From Liopterus haemorrhoidalis (Eukaryota; Arthropoda; Insecta; Coleoptera; Dytiscidae), in assembly GCA_963971575.1 (NCBI GenBank), contig OZ020611.1, forward strand, positions 49,981,466 through 50,045,465: 64,000 nucleotides of DNA, given 5' to 3'. Under the pieces are notes generated by a model that was given only the letters and a program-made list of their open reading frames with translations, was not told the DNA's origin and did not search any database. This document shows, one piece after another, positions 1 to 10,586 of the stretch. Position 1 is the first letter of the stretch. Every line of letters begins with the position of its first letter. Made by a program: the position numbers and the translations under genes.

Positions 1-981
1 CAACTGTAAAACATGTTGACATATTTATCAAAATGAAAATATTGAAAAGAAATAACCTAGATGATGGTAAATTAGAACGTTTGAGGTTCTGTCACATTTG
101 ATAACGAAACACAAACTATATATTTCTAGGTTATGCTACAACTAAACAGTTGGAAATATCTTAACACATAAAAATATACCTAGAATTCCGTAAAAAATTG
201 ATGAAAAATAGAACTTGTTCTATTTTCAAAATAAATTGATCAATTTTTTCATCAATTAATTGTTCAATTTATGGTTAAAATTTGAACTTTTTCAATTAAT
301 TGATCAATAAATTGAATCGTGTAAAACCCACTTAAGGGAAAAAATAAAACACTTGTTCAGGAAACTTTGTTCAGTAAGGCACTTTACTATAACATGCTTT
401 GATTATTACCCTCTCAGTCTTAAAATAGTTCACATTTGCAAAAAATTGTTTCACTTGTGTTTAAATTTAACCTTTATTGACAATTTATATCTATGTACAT
501 GAGGCTGATCCCTTATACATAAGGTTAAAAATTAAAGTTAAGATTTTAAAATTCAGGACCCCTCTATTTTGTACCTTAGTATGAAGGATTAAAATGTGCA
601 ATATTTTAGGTCGGATTACGTCAACACGTCCGCATTGAACTTGAAATTTGGAAAAATCAACAAACTCTTGGTTTTTTTGAAAATTTCTCTCCTTCGAAAC
701 TGGTACTTGTAACTTATCCTTAATATTTTTTTCTGATTTCTACGCAACTTGAATAATCATTTGAAACTAATTCCAACAAAATCGGTTGAATGAATTTAAG
801 AAATATTGTGTTTCTTTCTGTTTTATCGATGTTGCTTTATGCTGAGCGTAGCGCTTCTCAATTCCGCGACTAAAACCGTTGCAGAATTAGTATCGATCAA
901 CCGATTTTGTCTTAATTTGTCTCAAAGTAAATAATTATGTTCTATAGAAAATACTTTGGATAAGTTAGCTTTCCTGTACAG
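1..981. other. AT-rich DNA, no gene seen
   Basis: No coding frame or transposon end is recognised. Around 225-315 there is a cluster of imperfect inverted words built on TTGATCAATT and TCAATTAATT. This looks like low-complexity AT-rich sequence and not a defined element. Confidence 0.5.
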
Positions 982-1218
982 CAGGGGTCGGTAACACGGC
1001 GCCCTTTGTGAGATTTTTATGCTCCCTCACTATCTAAACATACACATACTGAGCCCAATATCCACATCGCATCTATTGGTGATTCGACTTGAGCGATCAG
1101 CGCTAGATTAGACGACCTTGCGAACCACGAGCGTTTACATATTTTACGTTTTTATGCGCCCACAATAACATTTGAATTTATATTGCGCCCTTATTGACAA
1201 AAAGATTGCCGACCCCTG
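982..1218. mobile_element. hAT-like MITE
   Basis: The block starts CAGGGGTCGGTAA and ends TTGCCGACCCCTG, an inverted pair of the CAGGG-type typical of hAT elements. Subterminal GCGCCC words sit near both ends (about 1000 and 1188). There is no coding capacity in about 237 bp. I could not see a convincing 8-bp target duplication, so the boundaries are inferred from the inverted ends alone. Confidence 0.6.
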
Positions 1219-1466
1219 ATTTTTCTAAATTTCAAGCTCGATGCGGTATATATAAAATAAAACTTCGTAAATAAGGATATTTATTTTTTAACAATTCATT
1301 TAAAGCTTCGTCTTCGAGGATTAAGACACCATTGGGAAATAATTTGAGCATCCCTATCCTAAATTATTAGCTTTCAGGCATATAGTGTTTCTTTAGCTCG
1401 AAGATTTCGTACGATGTGCATTGTCAACAACATTTGCATGCTACAGAATGTTGACCACTGAAACAA

Positions 1467-2002
1467 TTAATCCTCTCATGCGCCACGTACACGTACGTGG
1501 ACACTTACAATTTTCAGTATTATTCTAATATCTATACTTGAAATGAGTATCTAAGTGAACACAGTCCACGTTTGTGTACTTAAGTTTACCATAAATGATC
1601 ATAGATGGCAATAGCTATATCGTATTTCCCAAAAAAATAAATGATTCGAAAAATGCTGCACGATGTAAAAGCTCGAGTTGTACGAAGCGAACGAGATATA
1701 TTTGCAAAAGATGCGAAATATATCTGTGCCCTGAATGTTTTGAGTCAAATCACACCTAAAATAAGTAAAACATGTTATATTTCAGTAATTCCAATAAAAT
1801 GTGATTGATTTTTTTTAAACCTTATGCACTTTGTCCACATATGTGTACAATTCTTTTTTAATAAAAAAAAAGAATATTTCAATGTACTTTTTTCTAAATT
1901 TATGTTCTTTTGCCTAATTTATACCAAATTTCTTATAATATATTTTTTTCATACGATAAAACTAAAATCTAAAAAGTTGCGCATGAGAGGGTGAAAACTT
2001 AA
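1467..2002 (+). mobile_element. piggyBac remnant, internally deleted
   Basis: TTAA lies at both edges (1467-1470 and 1999-2002), as expected for piggyBac insertion. The left end reads CCTCTCATGCGC and the right end carries its complement GCGCATGAGAGG; 8 extra bases lie between the right inverted repeat and TTAA. A GTACGTGG/CCACGTAC palindrome sits at 1483-1500. The interior keeps only the transposase C-terminus (1595-1759). At 536 bp it is far shorter than a full element of about 2.3 kb, so it is a deletion derivative. Confidence 0.6.
1595..1759 (+). pseudogene. piggyBac transposase C-terminal cysteine-rich domain
   Basis: An open stretch of 54 codons ends at TAA 1757. Its second half contains ARCK, then TKRTRYICKRC, LCPECF and SNHT before the stop. 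This spacing of Cys pairs with a terminal CF....HT is the signature of the C-terminal zinc-binding domain of piggyBac/PGBD4-type transposases. The catalytic DDD core is absent. An in-frame stop lies just before the ATG at 1595, so that Met is not the original start. It agrees with the TTAA-flanked ends around it. Surely nonfunctional. Confidence 0.6.
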
Positions 2003-2045
2003 CCTAACCTAACGAGTTTTTTAAAGAATTTTCCAAAGAATTCTT

Positions 2046-2773
2046 CAATAACACAGTTCTACAAAAAAAAGGGTCATACCCAGACATGCGATACATGGTT
2101 TCCGAAGTATTTTTGCTCGCTGATCACGAATCTGTGGTCGGTTTGTCGCCATCAGGTCCTCAAACCTTGCTAAGTCAAATCCGAAAATTTGATTAAAAAA
2201 ATCTAGAAAAATTCATATGGGGGTTTTTGAGGTCGCTGATAACGAATCCAGTGTCCGTTTGACTTTATCAAGGTAAGGTCAAAATTTGTTCAAGGTCAAA
2301 TGGCCGAAACACCTCCAAAAATTCTAAAAAAAATTACGGACACACCTTAAAAACTATGATAGCTAAAGACCTGCGGTCGGAATTTTATAATCTTGAGGTC
2401 ATAAATAGCCTTAGATTTCATTTTTAAGAAAAAAAAATTTTTTGAAAAGTTTGGTTTTTATTTCATTTTTTCAAAATTTCAAAAAATTCTATCATGAAAA
2501 CGGTACAAGATAGATACCTGCGGTTTAAATATTTGAAATACGGACACTGGATTCGTAATCAGCGACCTCAAAAACCCCCATATGAATTTTTTTAGATTTT
2601 TTTAATCAAATTTTCGGATTTGACCTTGATCCTGACCTTAGCAAGGTTTGAGGACCTGATGGAGACAAACCGACCACAGATTCGTGATCAGCGAGCAAAA
2701 ATACTTCGGAAACCATGTATCGCATGTCTGGGTATGACCCTTTTTTTTTTTTTTTTGTAGAGCTGTGTTATTG
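2046..2773. repeat. Long inverted repeat (foldback element)
   Basis: The left arm (about 2046-2262) and the right arm (about 2545-2773) are complementary with few differences. Outermost bases read CAATAACACAG and CTGTGTTATTG. Both arms carry a poly-A/T run next to GGGTCATACCC, then TCGCTGATCACGAATC and TGAGGTCGCTGAT. The centre of about 280 bp is AT-rich and noncoding. The structure could form a hairpin of more than 200 bp if transcribed. No transposase or clear target duplication is visible, so the superfamily is unknown. Confidence 0.8.
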
Positions 2774-3364
2774 ACAGCTTAAACCGAAATAACCTCAACA
2801 ACCTGGAAAACCTTGCCATTCAAGTCAGTTAGAAAGCAAAAGTTCTGGGATAGGTATCCTAAAGGATTTTTAGACCAGCCACGAGAATTTTCTAGTGGTA
2901 CGCTGGAAAAAAACTCTGTAATATAGAAGATCGGATGAAGTGGATTACGATTGTACTTAGAAGATAATACATATTATACGACATAAGTCACGACTCCTCA
3001 GCAATGAGGATAAGCTACGTGAGAGAGAGATTGTTGGAGTTGCCAGACAGATATCATCATTATAATCTAGATCATCAACAACGTGAATATAGCACGAAAC
3101 TATTAAACATTATTTTTTACAACTATATCTAGTTATTTATGACTTTTTTTATTTCTTTATATGACACAAGAATTTCGGAACTAGTAGCAAATAGTTTTAT
3201 CACGCGATGGAAACATTAATCAAATATTGCCAGAACATGTTTAACAAAAACATTTAAATTGATACCTGCAAATTGATTTAATTATAAATTTATAGTAGTT
3301 TTATTTTCAACCTATTATTACTGTTTTTATTATAGTTGATTTTAATTTGTGCTTCTTTTTTCAG
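2774..3364. other. No gene seen
   Basis: Unique-looking AT-rich sequence with a short GAGAGAGAGA run near 3021. The last ~40 bases are pyrimidine-rich and end in TTTTTTCAG, discussed with the candidate exon that follows. Confidence 0.4.
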
Positions 3365-3439
3365 GTAAGAGAAATTATTCTATTGAAGGAAAAATGCAGA
3401 TCCCTGGCCCTGGAACTCATTTATTACAATATGTATGGC
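3365..3439 (+). CDS. Candidate host-gene exon (75 nt), identity uncertain
   Basis: A pyrimidine tract ending in TTTTTTCAG precedes this segment, and GTAAGT follows it directly. Between them is a 75-nt frame, entered in phase 2, reading KRNYSIEGKM then QIPGPGTHLLQYVW with no stop. An I/LPGP motif occurs near the N-terminus of many cytochrome P450s, but 25 residues are too few to assign a family. No neighbouring exon was recognised, so introns would be longer than the flanking sequence allows me to follow. It could be chance: CAG and GTAAGT are short signals. RNA evidence would settle it. Confidence 0.3.
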
Positions 3440-4825
3440 GTAAGTTTACATTAGTAAATAAGATTTTGTTGTATTTTTTTTCCTTTCTAACTTTATTATT
3501 TCTTAAATGAGCAGAAATAAAATAATCCATAGGCAAGTCTTAAACAGTTTCTTTTGCTTTATTTTTGACAAGAAAGTCTTCTCATATGGCTAAACTTTTT
3601 TCCAGAGATGAGGAAATCCAGATCTATTAGCATTTTTTATTGATATCTTAATTATTTGATTTCTGAGAATGACAATGTGACACTTAAAAAAGTTATATCT
3701 GTCTTCACTTATGGCCGGTTTATAAATATCACATCATCAAAAGTGAAACATATTGCTATGTCTTTTGAAGTTTGTAAATGTTTATATAATGAACTGTAAA
3801 AATTCTATTACAAACAAATCTTTCAGAGAGGCTTTTCGAAGTACAGTAATTTGGCATTTCCTTTGCACATCAGTGTCTTCAGCTTCGCAAATTTGCCCGA
3901 TTATAAAGTGCTGTCTTCGATCCTTGGTAGTTTGGCCTTTTTTAAGGAGGGCTTACTGTGAAAAGTGACCAGAAATCCATATTTTACGATTTTGGGATTT
4001 TTGCAAAGTCATAGCAAATTATTACATCTATAATAGGAAATATTTAGACCTTTAAAAGTTTAACAGGTACACCTTTAAATAGTAATATACGGAATTATCA
4101 AATGTATATACAAGATTCTTGTCTATTTTTGAAAAGAAAATAAGCAAATTTGGTAAATATTATGTAAAATTGACGTGGTACCAGAATACCTTGGATGGTA
4201 CAATTTACTACCCGCTGATAAACTGTAGAAGAACGATATTCCCGAACCAGCGACTTCAGAAACTGAATCAGAAAATGAGGTGCAGTAGTTCCATTTTCGA
4301 TTTTTTTTTTATGTTAACTTATTTTTAATCTCCACGTTACATGTGAGTTACTAAAGTGATAAATATTTTGCATTTTACTACTGATTTGAATTTTTGACTA
4401 AGTAGTTTAACATGTGAATGGTCGGGGGGACAAACGATGATAGTCACAATTTATTTTCCGTGAATTTCCGTACTTATTTTCCGTGAATCGAAAAATAAAG
4501 TTTTTGTTCTCATAAAATACTGATACTAACTTTAAAGCTTCATTAATTATTTGTATTATTGGTAATGTTACCACCATTAGCTAATGTACTTTTGAATCAC
4601 CAAAAATTATGTATAAGGGAAGTAAAATATTCCAAATAAGTCGTTATTTTGAATTAGTATGAAATGGCGTTATTGAAAAAGAAGGACTATTTCAAGATTA
4701 ATAAAATATTTTTTCTGATGTTTTTGAAATGTTTAAATTAAAGTTAAACAATTTTTTATTTATTTTTTTTCAAATCTATATACATATTATAAAAAGAATT
4801 ACAAAAGGTACAAATACTAAAAACA
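3440..4825. other. No gene seen
   Basis: AT-rich sequence. Short ORFs here lack any recognisable motif and have low-complexity composition. ATTTTCCGTGAAT-type words repeat twice at 4450-4490. Nothing else is supported. Confidence 0.4.
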
Positions 4826-5345
4826 TGTCATTGAAAAATCAATGGTATCTAAATATTCATCACCCATCTCATAATCCACATAGATGTCTTCAGGGTTTTC
4901 CTCTTGAAGGTTTTCCGTTCTCGGAAGTTTGATGTAAAACGAAACAGCCAGTGGGTTGGTGAGGAATCTGTACTAAGCGCTATTTACAGGATGACGAGCG
5001 TCATAGGAGTTGGAAAGGTCACATTGTGGTGGTGGTCGCATCGTTTTGTTATTGCCCTTAGCTGGAAGGTGCTACATGACATTTCCCTTTAGATAACAAC
5101 CAAAAAACGTGTTCCGGTAGGAAATTAATGATTGCTCATTGTGCAGGATTTTAAGGCATCGCACAGCTCTAGTGGGGAATTGACATAATGCCTTATAAAG
5201 AGCCCTTATAAAGATCCTCATAAATGGACATTTAGCCTCCGCTCTCTAGACGGCGGTAGGACTTTCATCATTTTTCCTCCGACGCATGGAACTTTTCTCG
5301 TTCTTCCCTCTTAGTGCATATCTTTGAATGCGTTTTTTAACGGAA
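4826..5345 (-). pseudogene. Decayed reading frame of unknown origin
   Basis: One reading frame on the minus strand runs from about 5345 to 4826 with only three stops in some 170 codons, which is unusual in this AT-rich DNA. It starts near NVNSVKKRIQRYALRGKN, passes through a Cys-containing stretch (CPFMRIFIRALYKALCQF), then RPPPQCDLSNSYDARHPV, and ends in an acidic tail EENPEDIYVDYEMGDEY. Local GC content is higher than in the flanks. I do not recognise the family. It may be a transposon protein or a degraded host gene; the acidic C-terminus and even codon mix argue weakly for past coding. Confidence 0.35.
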
Positions 5346-5802
5346 TTCACATTGGTTTTCCCCCTTAATCGTTGTAGATATAGATAAATTTGATCACAAG
5401 GTAACAAATAGCACTAATATTTCACTTTTGACTAAAAATGGACTATCATCGTTTTTTTCTCTGACCCTTCATGTATTATTCGACTGCAAAAAATAACCAA
5501 GTACTATTTTTTAGTTAAGAAAAAGCAACAGCAAATTGTATATTTATCTCACTATATTGTAGTTGCTTTAACAACACTAATAAAGAGCACTGTTTAACTC
5601 CTACTCAGTTACTTTGACATTATTTTAAATTTTTGGGAAGTACCTGAACTTGTAATGCGATTTTCTCAACTTTGTCAGTATGTCTTCGTCACTTTTCGCA
5701 GTAAGTCCAAGAAATGTATGTACATAAAAGCTATCATTCGAAATTAAATAAATAACCTCATTAAATAAATACATTTTATGGTGAATTTTGCAGGCAAAGG
5801 TA

Positions 5803-6381
5803 TAATAGACCGGGAGCTCATAACATTTTTGGTCTCCGATTTCATACAGCATGCCTTTTGGAAGAGAGAATATTTACCCTGTGACAACAAAAAAGGGATG
5901 GTACTAAACCCCTGCACGCTTTCCGGTCATAGGGAAAATTGCATTTCCACTTGCACAAAATTTTTGTGTTTTTCTCTGATTTAATATTGCTTGCCCTTTT
6001 GTCAAAAGAAAGTTATAACAAATTTAAAGTCTTTTAATTATAGGCATGCTGTATGAAAACGCGGAAAATCATATTTTTTTATTACAAGATCACATGACCG
6101 TTTGAGCCCTTTGGGACCCTCCGAATCGCATGCATATATTTAAAAGACTTTAAATTTGTTATAACTTTCTTTTGACAGAAGGGCAAGCAATATTAAATCA
6201 GAGAAAAGCACAAAAATTTTGTGTTTAAGTGGAAATGTAATTTTCCCTATGACCGGAAAGCGTGCAGGGGTTTAGTACCATCTCTTTTTTGTTGTCACAG
6301 GGTAAATATTCTCTCCTCCAAAAGGCATGCTGTATGAAATCGGAGACCAAAAACTGTCATGAGCTAAATGTCCCGGTCTAT
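5803..6381. repeat. Long inverted repeat (foldback MITE)
   Basis: The left arm (about 5803-6041) and right arm (about 6139-6381) match as reverse complements over roughly 240 bp with scattered substitutions and small indels. The ends read TAGACCGGGA and TCCCGGTCTA. Each arm holds GGCATGCTGTATGAAATC-type and TAACAAATTTAAAGTC words. A further copy of GGCATGCTGTATGAAA sits in the spacer at about 6044. There is no coding potential in the repeat itself. The superfamily cannot be assigned. Confidence 0.8.
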
Positions 6382-6549
6382 AAGGTCATCATCACTTTTT
6401 TTATGTCTTAATTTCTGTGATTGAGACAACGGTTTATTTCTCTTTCTTCTTAGAAGAACTATCTCCGAGAGCAATTATTTTCTTCTGTCTATATTAACAA
6501 ATTTCAAAGCTTTTGGTGGCTTTACTCGTTGAGACTCTTGTATGCACGA

Positions 6550-6777
6550 CCAGCTGATCAGCGGTTAATATTTGTCGTTTATGGGTCCACGATTGACAGC
6601 AGAAACGAATGCTTGAATTTTCGAACGATTTTAGTGGATATTATAAACTGTCACTCTGTTGATTCATACTTTTTTGCCAGTTTTTCTTGCAATCTTGATT
6701 CTGCACCTATCTAATCGTTGAAAAATTTCGTTTACTTCTTTGATACTGAGAGTTTTGTGCTTCCGTTTAGGCAACAT
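6550..6777 (-). pseudogene. pogo/CENP-B-type helix-turn-helix relic
   Basis: On the minus strand from ATG 6777 the frame reads MLPKRKHKTLSIKEVNEI, then FQRLDRCRIKIARKTGKK. This matches the start of CENP-B/pogo/jerky DNA-binding domains, which begin with a KRK..LSI..K.EI..RLD pattern. Downstream, after drift and a stop, FIISTKIVRKFKH resembles the following I..F/R.F segment. No DDE core is present. I take it as a truncated pogo-type transposase relic; a domesticated fragment is possible but the stop argues against it. Confidence 0.45.
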
Positions 6778-7771
6778 ACAGCCAACGGCGTTTATAGTAC
6801 ACGAGAGCAGTTGCTTTCGAGTGTAAATTAATAATAATAATACGTGAATCAAAACCTTTGTACAGTTTTGAAACAATTGACGCACTACACCGAACAAAAA
6901 TTAAACATGCACAACATTCTTCGTCCGAGAACATGGTTGTTACTGAGCTGTATTACAGCAGTGAGCGCTTTTATAATCACGTTACTTCTAAGCCATATCT
7001 TCGTTAAATCATTATAAGTTCGTTGTTATATCTCTATCAGTGTTAGTTTAATGAGCGCTTGGGCTTAGAATAGGACTTTTAATTTAAGCAATAACACAAT
7101 TTCGTTGCTCTTACTTCTGAATGTTAATTCAACAATCATCTTATCAAAACAGTAACTATTGTCAGAGTCATTATTTTTGAATAATATAATGGTTGTCCCA
7201 AAATGGTAATGTATGTAACTAAATAGAAGCAATATGGTCAAATGAATATTTATATTTTTTTCGACTCATTTTTTATTATGTAAAAAATTGAATTTTAATC
7301 GTCATACTGAATTATGTTAATATTTATAATTATATAATATTACAGCTTGTTTAATGCAAATAACAATAATAAGAGAAAACTGTTAGTTAATAATTGCTTA
7401 TTTATAAGTAAGCAATTTAGTTAACGACTTTTCACATAATTTATAACAACGAGATAGCTTGAAAATTGAAATTATTTTTAGAACAAAACAAGAATTCTAC
7501 TTGCGTACACTTATATAATTGATGCTTTCATCAAGGAAGCTCTTAGTCTGTTTGAGTTTCCGTGAATTATTTAATATCTGAAAATGCGTGATTACGAATG
7601 CTTATATGTTTGTGCTTTGTGAGTTACGAGGGTTGGATCCTGAGTTAATGAATGGAAATTACGCCATTTTGCATTTTAAATAAATTTTTATCTCAGTTTC
7701 ACATAAAGGTTCGTTGTCAAAGGTCGCGTTAACAACTCATTAGGAGTTAATAGACATATATTTATGAATAT
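6778..7771. other. No gene seen
   Basis: AT-rich sequence with no recognised feature. A short imperfect inverted pair surrounds TTAACTAAATTGCTTA-like words near 7390-7430. Confidence 0.4.
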
Positions 7772-7774
7772 TTA

Positions 7775-8033
7775 GGCCCGGTCTTTCCACCTTCAGATAA
7801 AGTCCTAGGTAACTATCTGACAGATAAGGTTATTTGTAACTTCATCTGCTGAGTAAATGTCATCCCTTCTTTCTATACAAATGTATCTATCGGAAGTTAT
7901 CTAACGGATAATGAGACTGACGTATTGGATTCACTGACTGGTATTGACATTTATTCAGCAGATGAAGTTACAAATAACCTTATCTGTCAGAGATAGTTAC
8001 CTGGGACTTAACTGAAGGTGGAAAGACCGGGCC
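7775..8033. mobile_element. PIF/Harbinger-type MITE
   Basis: Ends are GGCCCGGTCTTTCCACC and its exact complement, and the inverted arms extend about 85 bp on each side. TTA occurs directly before (7772-7774) and after (8034-8036), matching the 3-bp TTA/TAA duplication of PIF/Harbinger elements. The ends resemble those of the larger element at 21171-22702, which contains Harbinger coding fragments, so this 259-bp copy is probably its non-autonomous relative. Confidence 0.8.
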
Positions 8034-8412
8034 TTAATAATGTTAATTATACTGGTAATATGATATTGGCACAATATGTGGTATTTACTAGAATTATGCA
8101 TTTTCTACCACCAAGCTTCTCTCAGCCAACAAACCGGACATCGTCCTGCCGATTTCGAGACAAAATATATTTTTGTCATCGAATTATCCTGTCCAATTGA
8201 GAAAAATATCACTCTCAAAGAGAAAGAGAAGAGATACTACTGATACGATACCAGTATCGATATTTTTCATTCGATATCGCGATTTTAGTATCGATGCTAA
8301 TCTTCCGATACTTTATGCATATCAGTACATTTGATCCAGTATCGTATCGAATCATTTTTTTTTTTTTTTTGAACATACTGACATTGCACATGGTAAGAGG
8401 AAACTAAAATCA

Positions 8413-8720
8413 GGCACAAGCCAACGTGGTTCTGACAAAACTGAACATGAACTATCACTGTATTTGAAAAATCCAGTTTCACCTTTGAAATCCAATCCGC
8501 TACTGGTTTTGGACGATATGTAGACAGATATGTAGTCTTCCCTAACTTATATAAAATTGCTCAGAAATTCTTGTCTGTAGTAGCGACGTCAGTACTTTCA
8601 GAGCACTTATTTTCAAAAGCAGGAGTCACTGTAGGCAGATACAGAAATAGGCTTATGGACAAAAGGCTTACTAAACTGCTTTTTCTCGGTGCTTGCAGTG
8701 AAGAAGAGTGGAGTGTTTAA
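8413..8720 (+). pseudogene. hAT transposase C-terminal dimerisation region
   Basis: The frame first reads HELSLYLKNPVSPLKSNP, then shifts near 8510 into GRYVDRYVVFPNLYKIAQKF, ATSVLSEHLFSKAG and RNRLMDKRLTKLLFL, stopping at TAA 8718. The order (acidic ..E..YL..P, FP.L...A..FL, ATS..SE..FS.AG, RNRL....LLFL) is the hAT dimerisation domain of Ac/BED-finger transposases. The BED finger and catalytic residues are missing. The frameshift makes it a pseudogene. The TATCGATA-rich ends around it are consistent with hAT subterminal binding sites. Confidence 0.75.
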
Positions 8721-8799
8721 TTATATTTTAAACAATCACTCAGACCTATAGGCGCCATTGCCTTACCATTTTTTACCATTTTTTCATACCAACCTGACA

Positions 8800-8875
8800 T
8801 ACAATTTCAAAGGTTTAAACTACTGAAATCAAAATTTCTTCTTAGTTTGTTTTTACAAAAGTGAACAGCATGTAT
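8800..8875 (+). repeat. Dispersed repeat, second copy at 56747-56830
   Basis: The segment around GACATACAATTTCAAAGG and TTACAAAAGTGAACAG matches 56747-56830 with few differences. ACAAAAGTGAACAG also forms the loop of the hairpin at 56485-56599. It is noncoding, and its relationship to the neighbouring MITE is unclear. Confidence 0.55.
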
Positions 8876-9223
8876 AGGCTATTCCAAACATTTAGGCGGA
8901 ACTAGCTTTTGAAATCTAGTAATTTTTATCTATTAATTCGTACTTTTGGTCATTTTGTTTAGGCTTTGTAAATCACACTCATTGCAAATTCTAGATTAAA
9001 TTGATTGTCATTTTAAAATGTCCTTTTCATTGCATTTTAATTTTTGTCATTCTTAATATAAATTTCCCATTTATTTATTTGTTTTGTCTTCAAAATAGGT
9101 AAAAAGTATTACATTTTTTTATAAATGTCATTCGTTTCCATGGTTTCACTCACAGAACAGTTTAACTGTTGTAATTTTAAATTTTCACATAACAACCTGA
9201 AAAATGAAATAACGTTTGGAATA
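8868..9223 (+). mobile_element. MITE, same family as 21294-21699
   Basis: This stretch aligns over its length with 21294-21699, including TTAGGCGGAACTAG near the left end, ATTTCCCATTTATTTATT in the middle and TGAAAAATGAAATAACC near the right. Its own ends read TATTCCAAAC and GTTTGGAATA. It lies inside the hAT block and is older or more diverged than the 21-kb copy. Confidence 0.65.
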
Positions 9224-9435
9224 ACCTTTATATTTTAATCTATTTATTATTGTAAAACAATTAAATTGTTATCATAAGAATAAAATGTTTTTTTTTCGTT
9301 TTATAGAAAGAATATTCATATTTTCTTTCGACGCTTCAAAATATCGATATTTTGTTTCGATACGATACCGGTATCGATACTTTATGTTCGATATTATCGA
9401 TACCTCAATATCGATACTTTCTCAATATCGCATAT

Positions 9436-9725
9436 CCCTACCTGGACCTCTTGTCCGAGCTAAGAAAGATGTACCCGTGTTATTCTGTGAAGCTCGTAAA
9501 CTTTATTTTGGGTGGCATTAAAGCTGATTTCAAGATGGAAATCGAAATCATTCCTGTCTGCAGACGATCTGCTAACTCTCTGGTTTGCAGAATGCAAAAA
9601 GCAGTGCTACTCGGATCGCTTCGCATTGTTCGAACGCTGGATTTGATGTGAGCCCATCGGTTGCATATCGCCAGGGTTTTGGATGTTGCCGATTACTCGG
9701 ATAAAGCTCCTTCGACCTTCCCTGT
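9436..9725 (+). repeat. Dispersed noncoding repeat, copy 1
   Basis: Shares CTCTTGTCCGAGC, TCTGCAGACGATCTGC-type, GAATGCAAAAAGCAGTG-type and CATATCGCCAGGGTTTT-type words in the same order with 10222-10500. Open frames in both copies are not conserved, so this is a duplicated noncoding repeat. Confidence 0.55.
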
Positions 9726-10221
9726 GAAAGTTAGAGGTGAGCGTATTACAATATAAATCAAAAATCTAATAATTTAGAAGATTTTATTTAGTGATTTCTT
9801 AAAAACATTTATATTAGTGTCAAAAATATCGGGAATGGATTCGGAAGTTGCAAATTTGTTGAACATATAACATATTCTATTAATAATAAAATTAAACTAT
9901 AATTACTTCTATTAAATGGTAAACAAAATAGATTACTTCTGGTTGCATAAGGTGGATCACGAAAACTTAGCAAGGCAAGTAGCTCAGGGCATTCAATTTT
10001 ATTGTTGAGAATTTTATAAAGAAACGTCGTGTCAAGTAATGTACGTCTATTCTCTAGAGACAGTAACGAATGGTTATTGTTATTGGGAAATTTAAAATAA
10101 TGAACAAATTAACTGAAAGCTGACAAGTTCCTGGCATTATGTATACAATGTTTGTAATTTTTTGCAATTGAAGCTGAGAAGAATATCTCTCTCAAGAAGA
10201 AAGAAAAGAGGTCCAAGCATA

Positions 10222-10500
10222 TGGATCTCTTGTCCGAGCATAAAAAGCTGTATTCAGGGTAAAAAGTTAAGCTTTTAGTCCTGATAGTGGTGTTTTGTGT
10301 GGTATGAAAACCACCTATCGAAGGGAAATCGAGTCTATTCCCTCCTGCAGATCTTCTGCCACCTTTTTGATCTGCAGGAGGCAGAATGCAGTGTTGCTCG
10401 AGTACTTCACATTGTGCGGGTACTGGATCTGGCTTAATTTCTGCGTCTCCATATTGCCAGGGTTTCGGTTGCAGCCGTGTGTATTTAGCTGCACTAGTCT
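10222..10500 (+). repeat. Dispersed noncoding repeat, copy 2
   Basis: Second copy of the repeat at 9436-9725. It has an extra CTCCTGCAGATC ... GATCTGCAGGAG inverted pair at about 10342-10382. Its left flank also matches 8166-8235, showing that the hAT element at 8236 split another copy. Confidence 0.55.
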
Positions 10501-10586
10501 CAAGTATAACGTGGCTCAAAAGGTTGCTGAAGTTTGCGGTTAGTGGACGCTTGTCAAGACCTGATAAACCCCAAAGATAATAATTA

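Larger units (their letters stand above)
8236..9440 (+). mobile_element. hAT element, decayed, with inserted MITE
   Basis: The flanks match a repeat seen intact near 10165-10250 (CTCTTGTCCGAGC side), showing an insertion here. Both ends are loaded with ATCGATA-like words: GATACGATACCAGTATCGAT on the left and several TATCGATA copies at 9340-9420 on the right. The right end reads TAGGGATATGCGATA on the minus strand. The interior carries a hAT C-terminal coding fragment (8413-8720), followed by a second repeat at 8800-9223. Exact termini are approximate. Confidence 0.6.
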
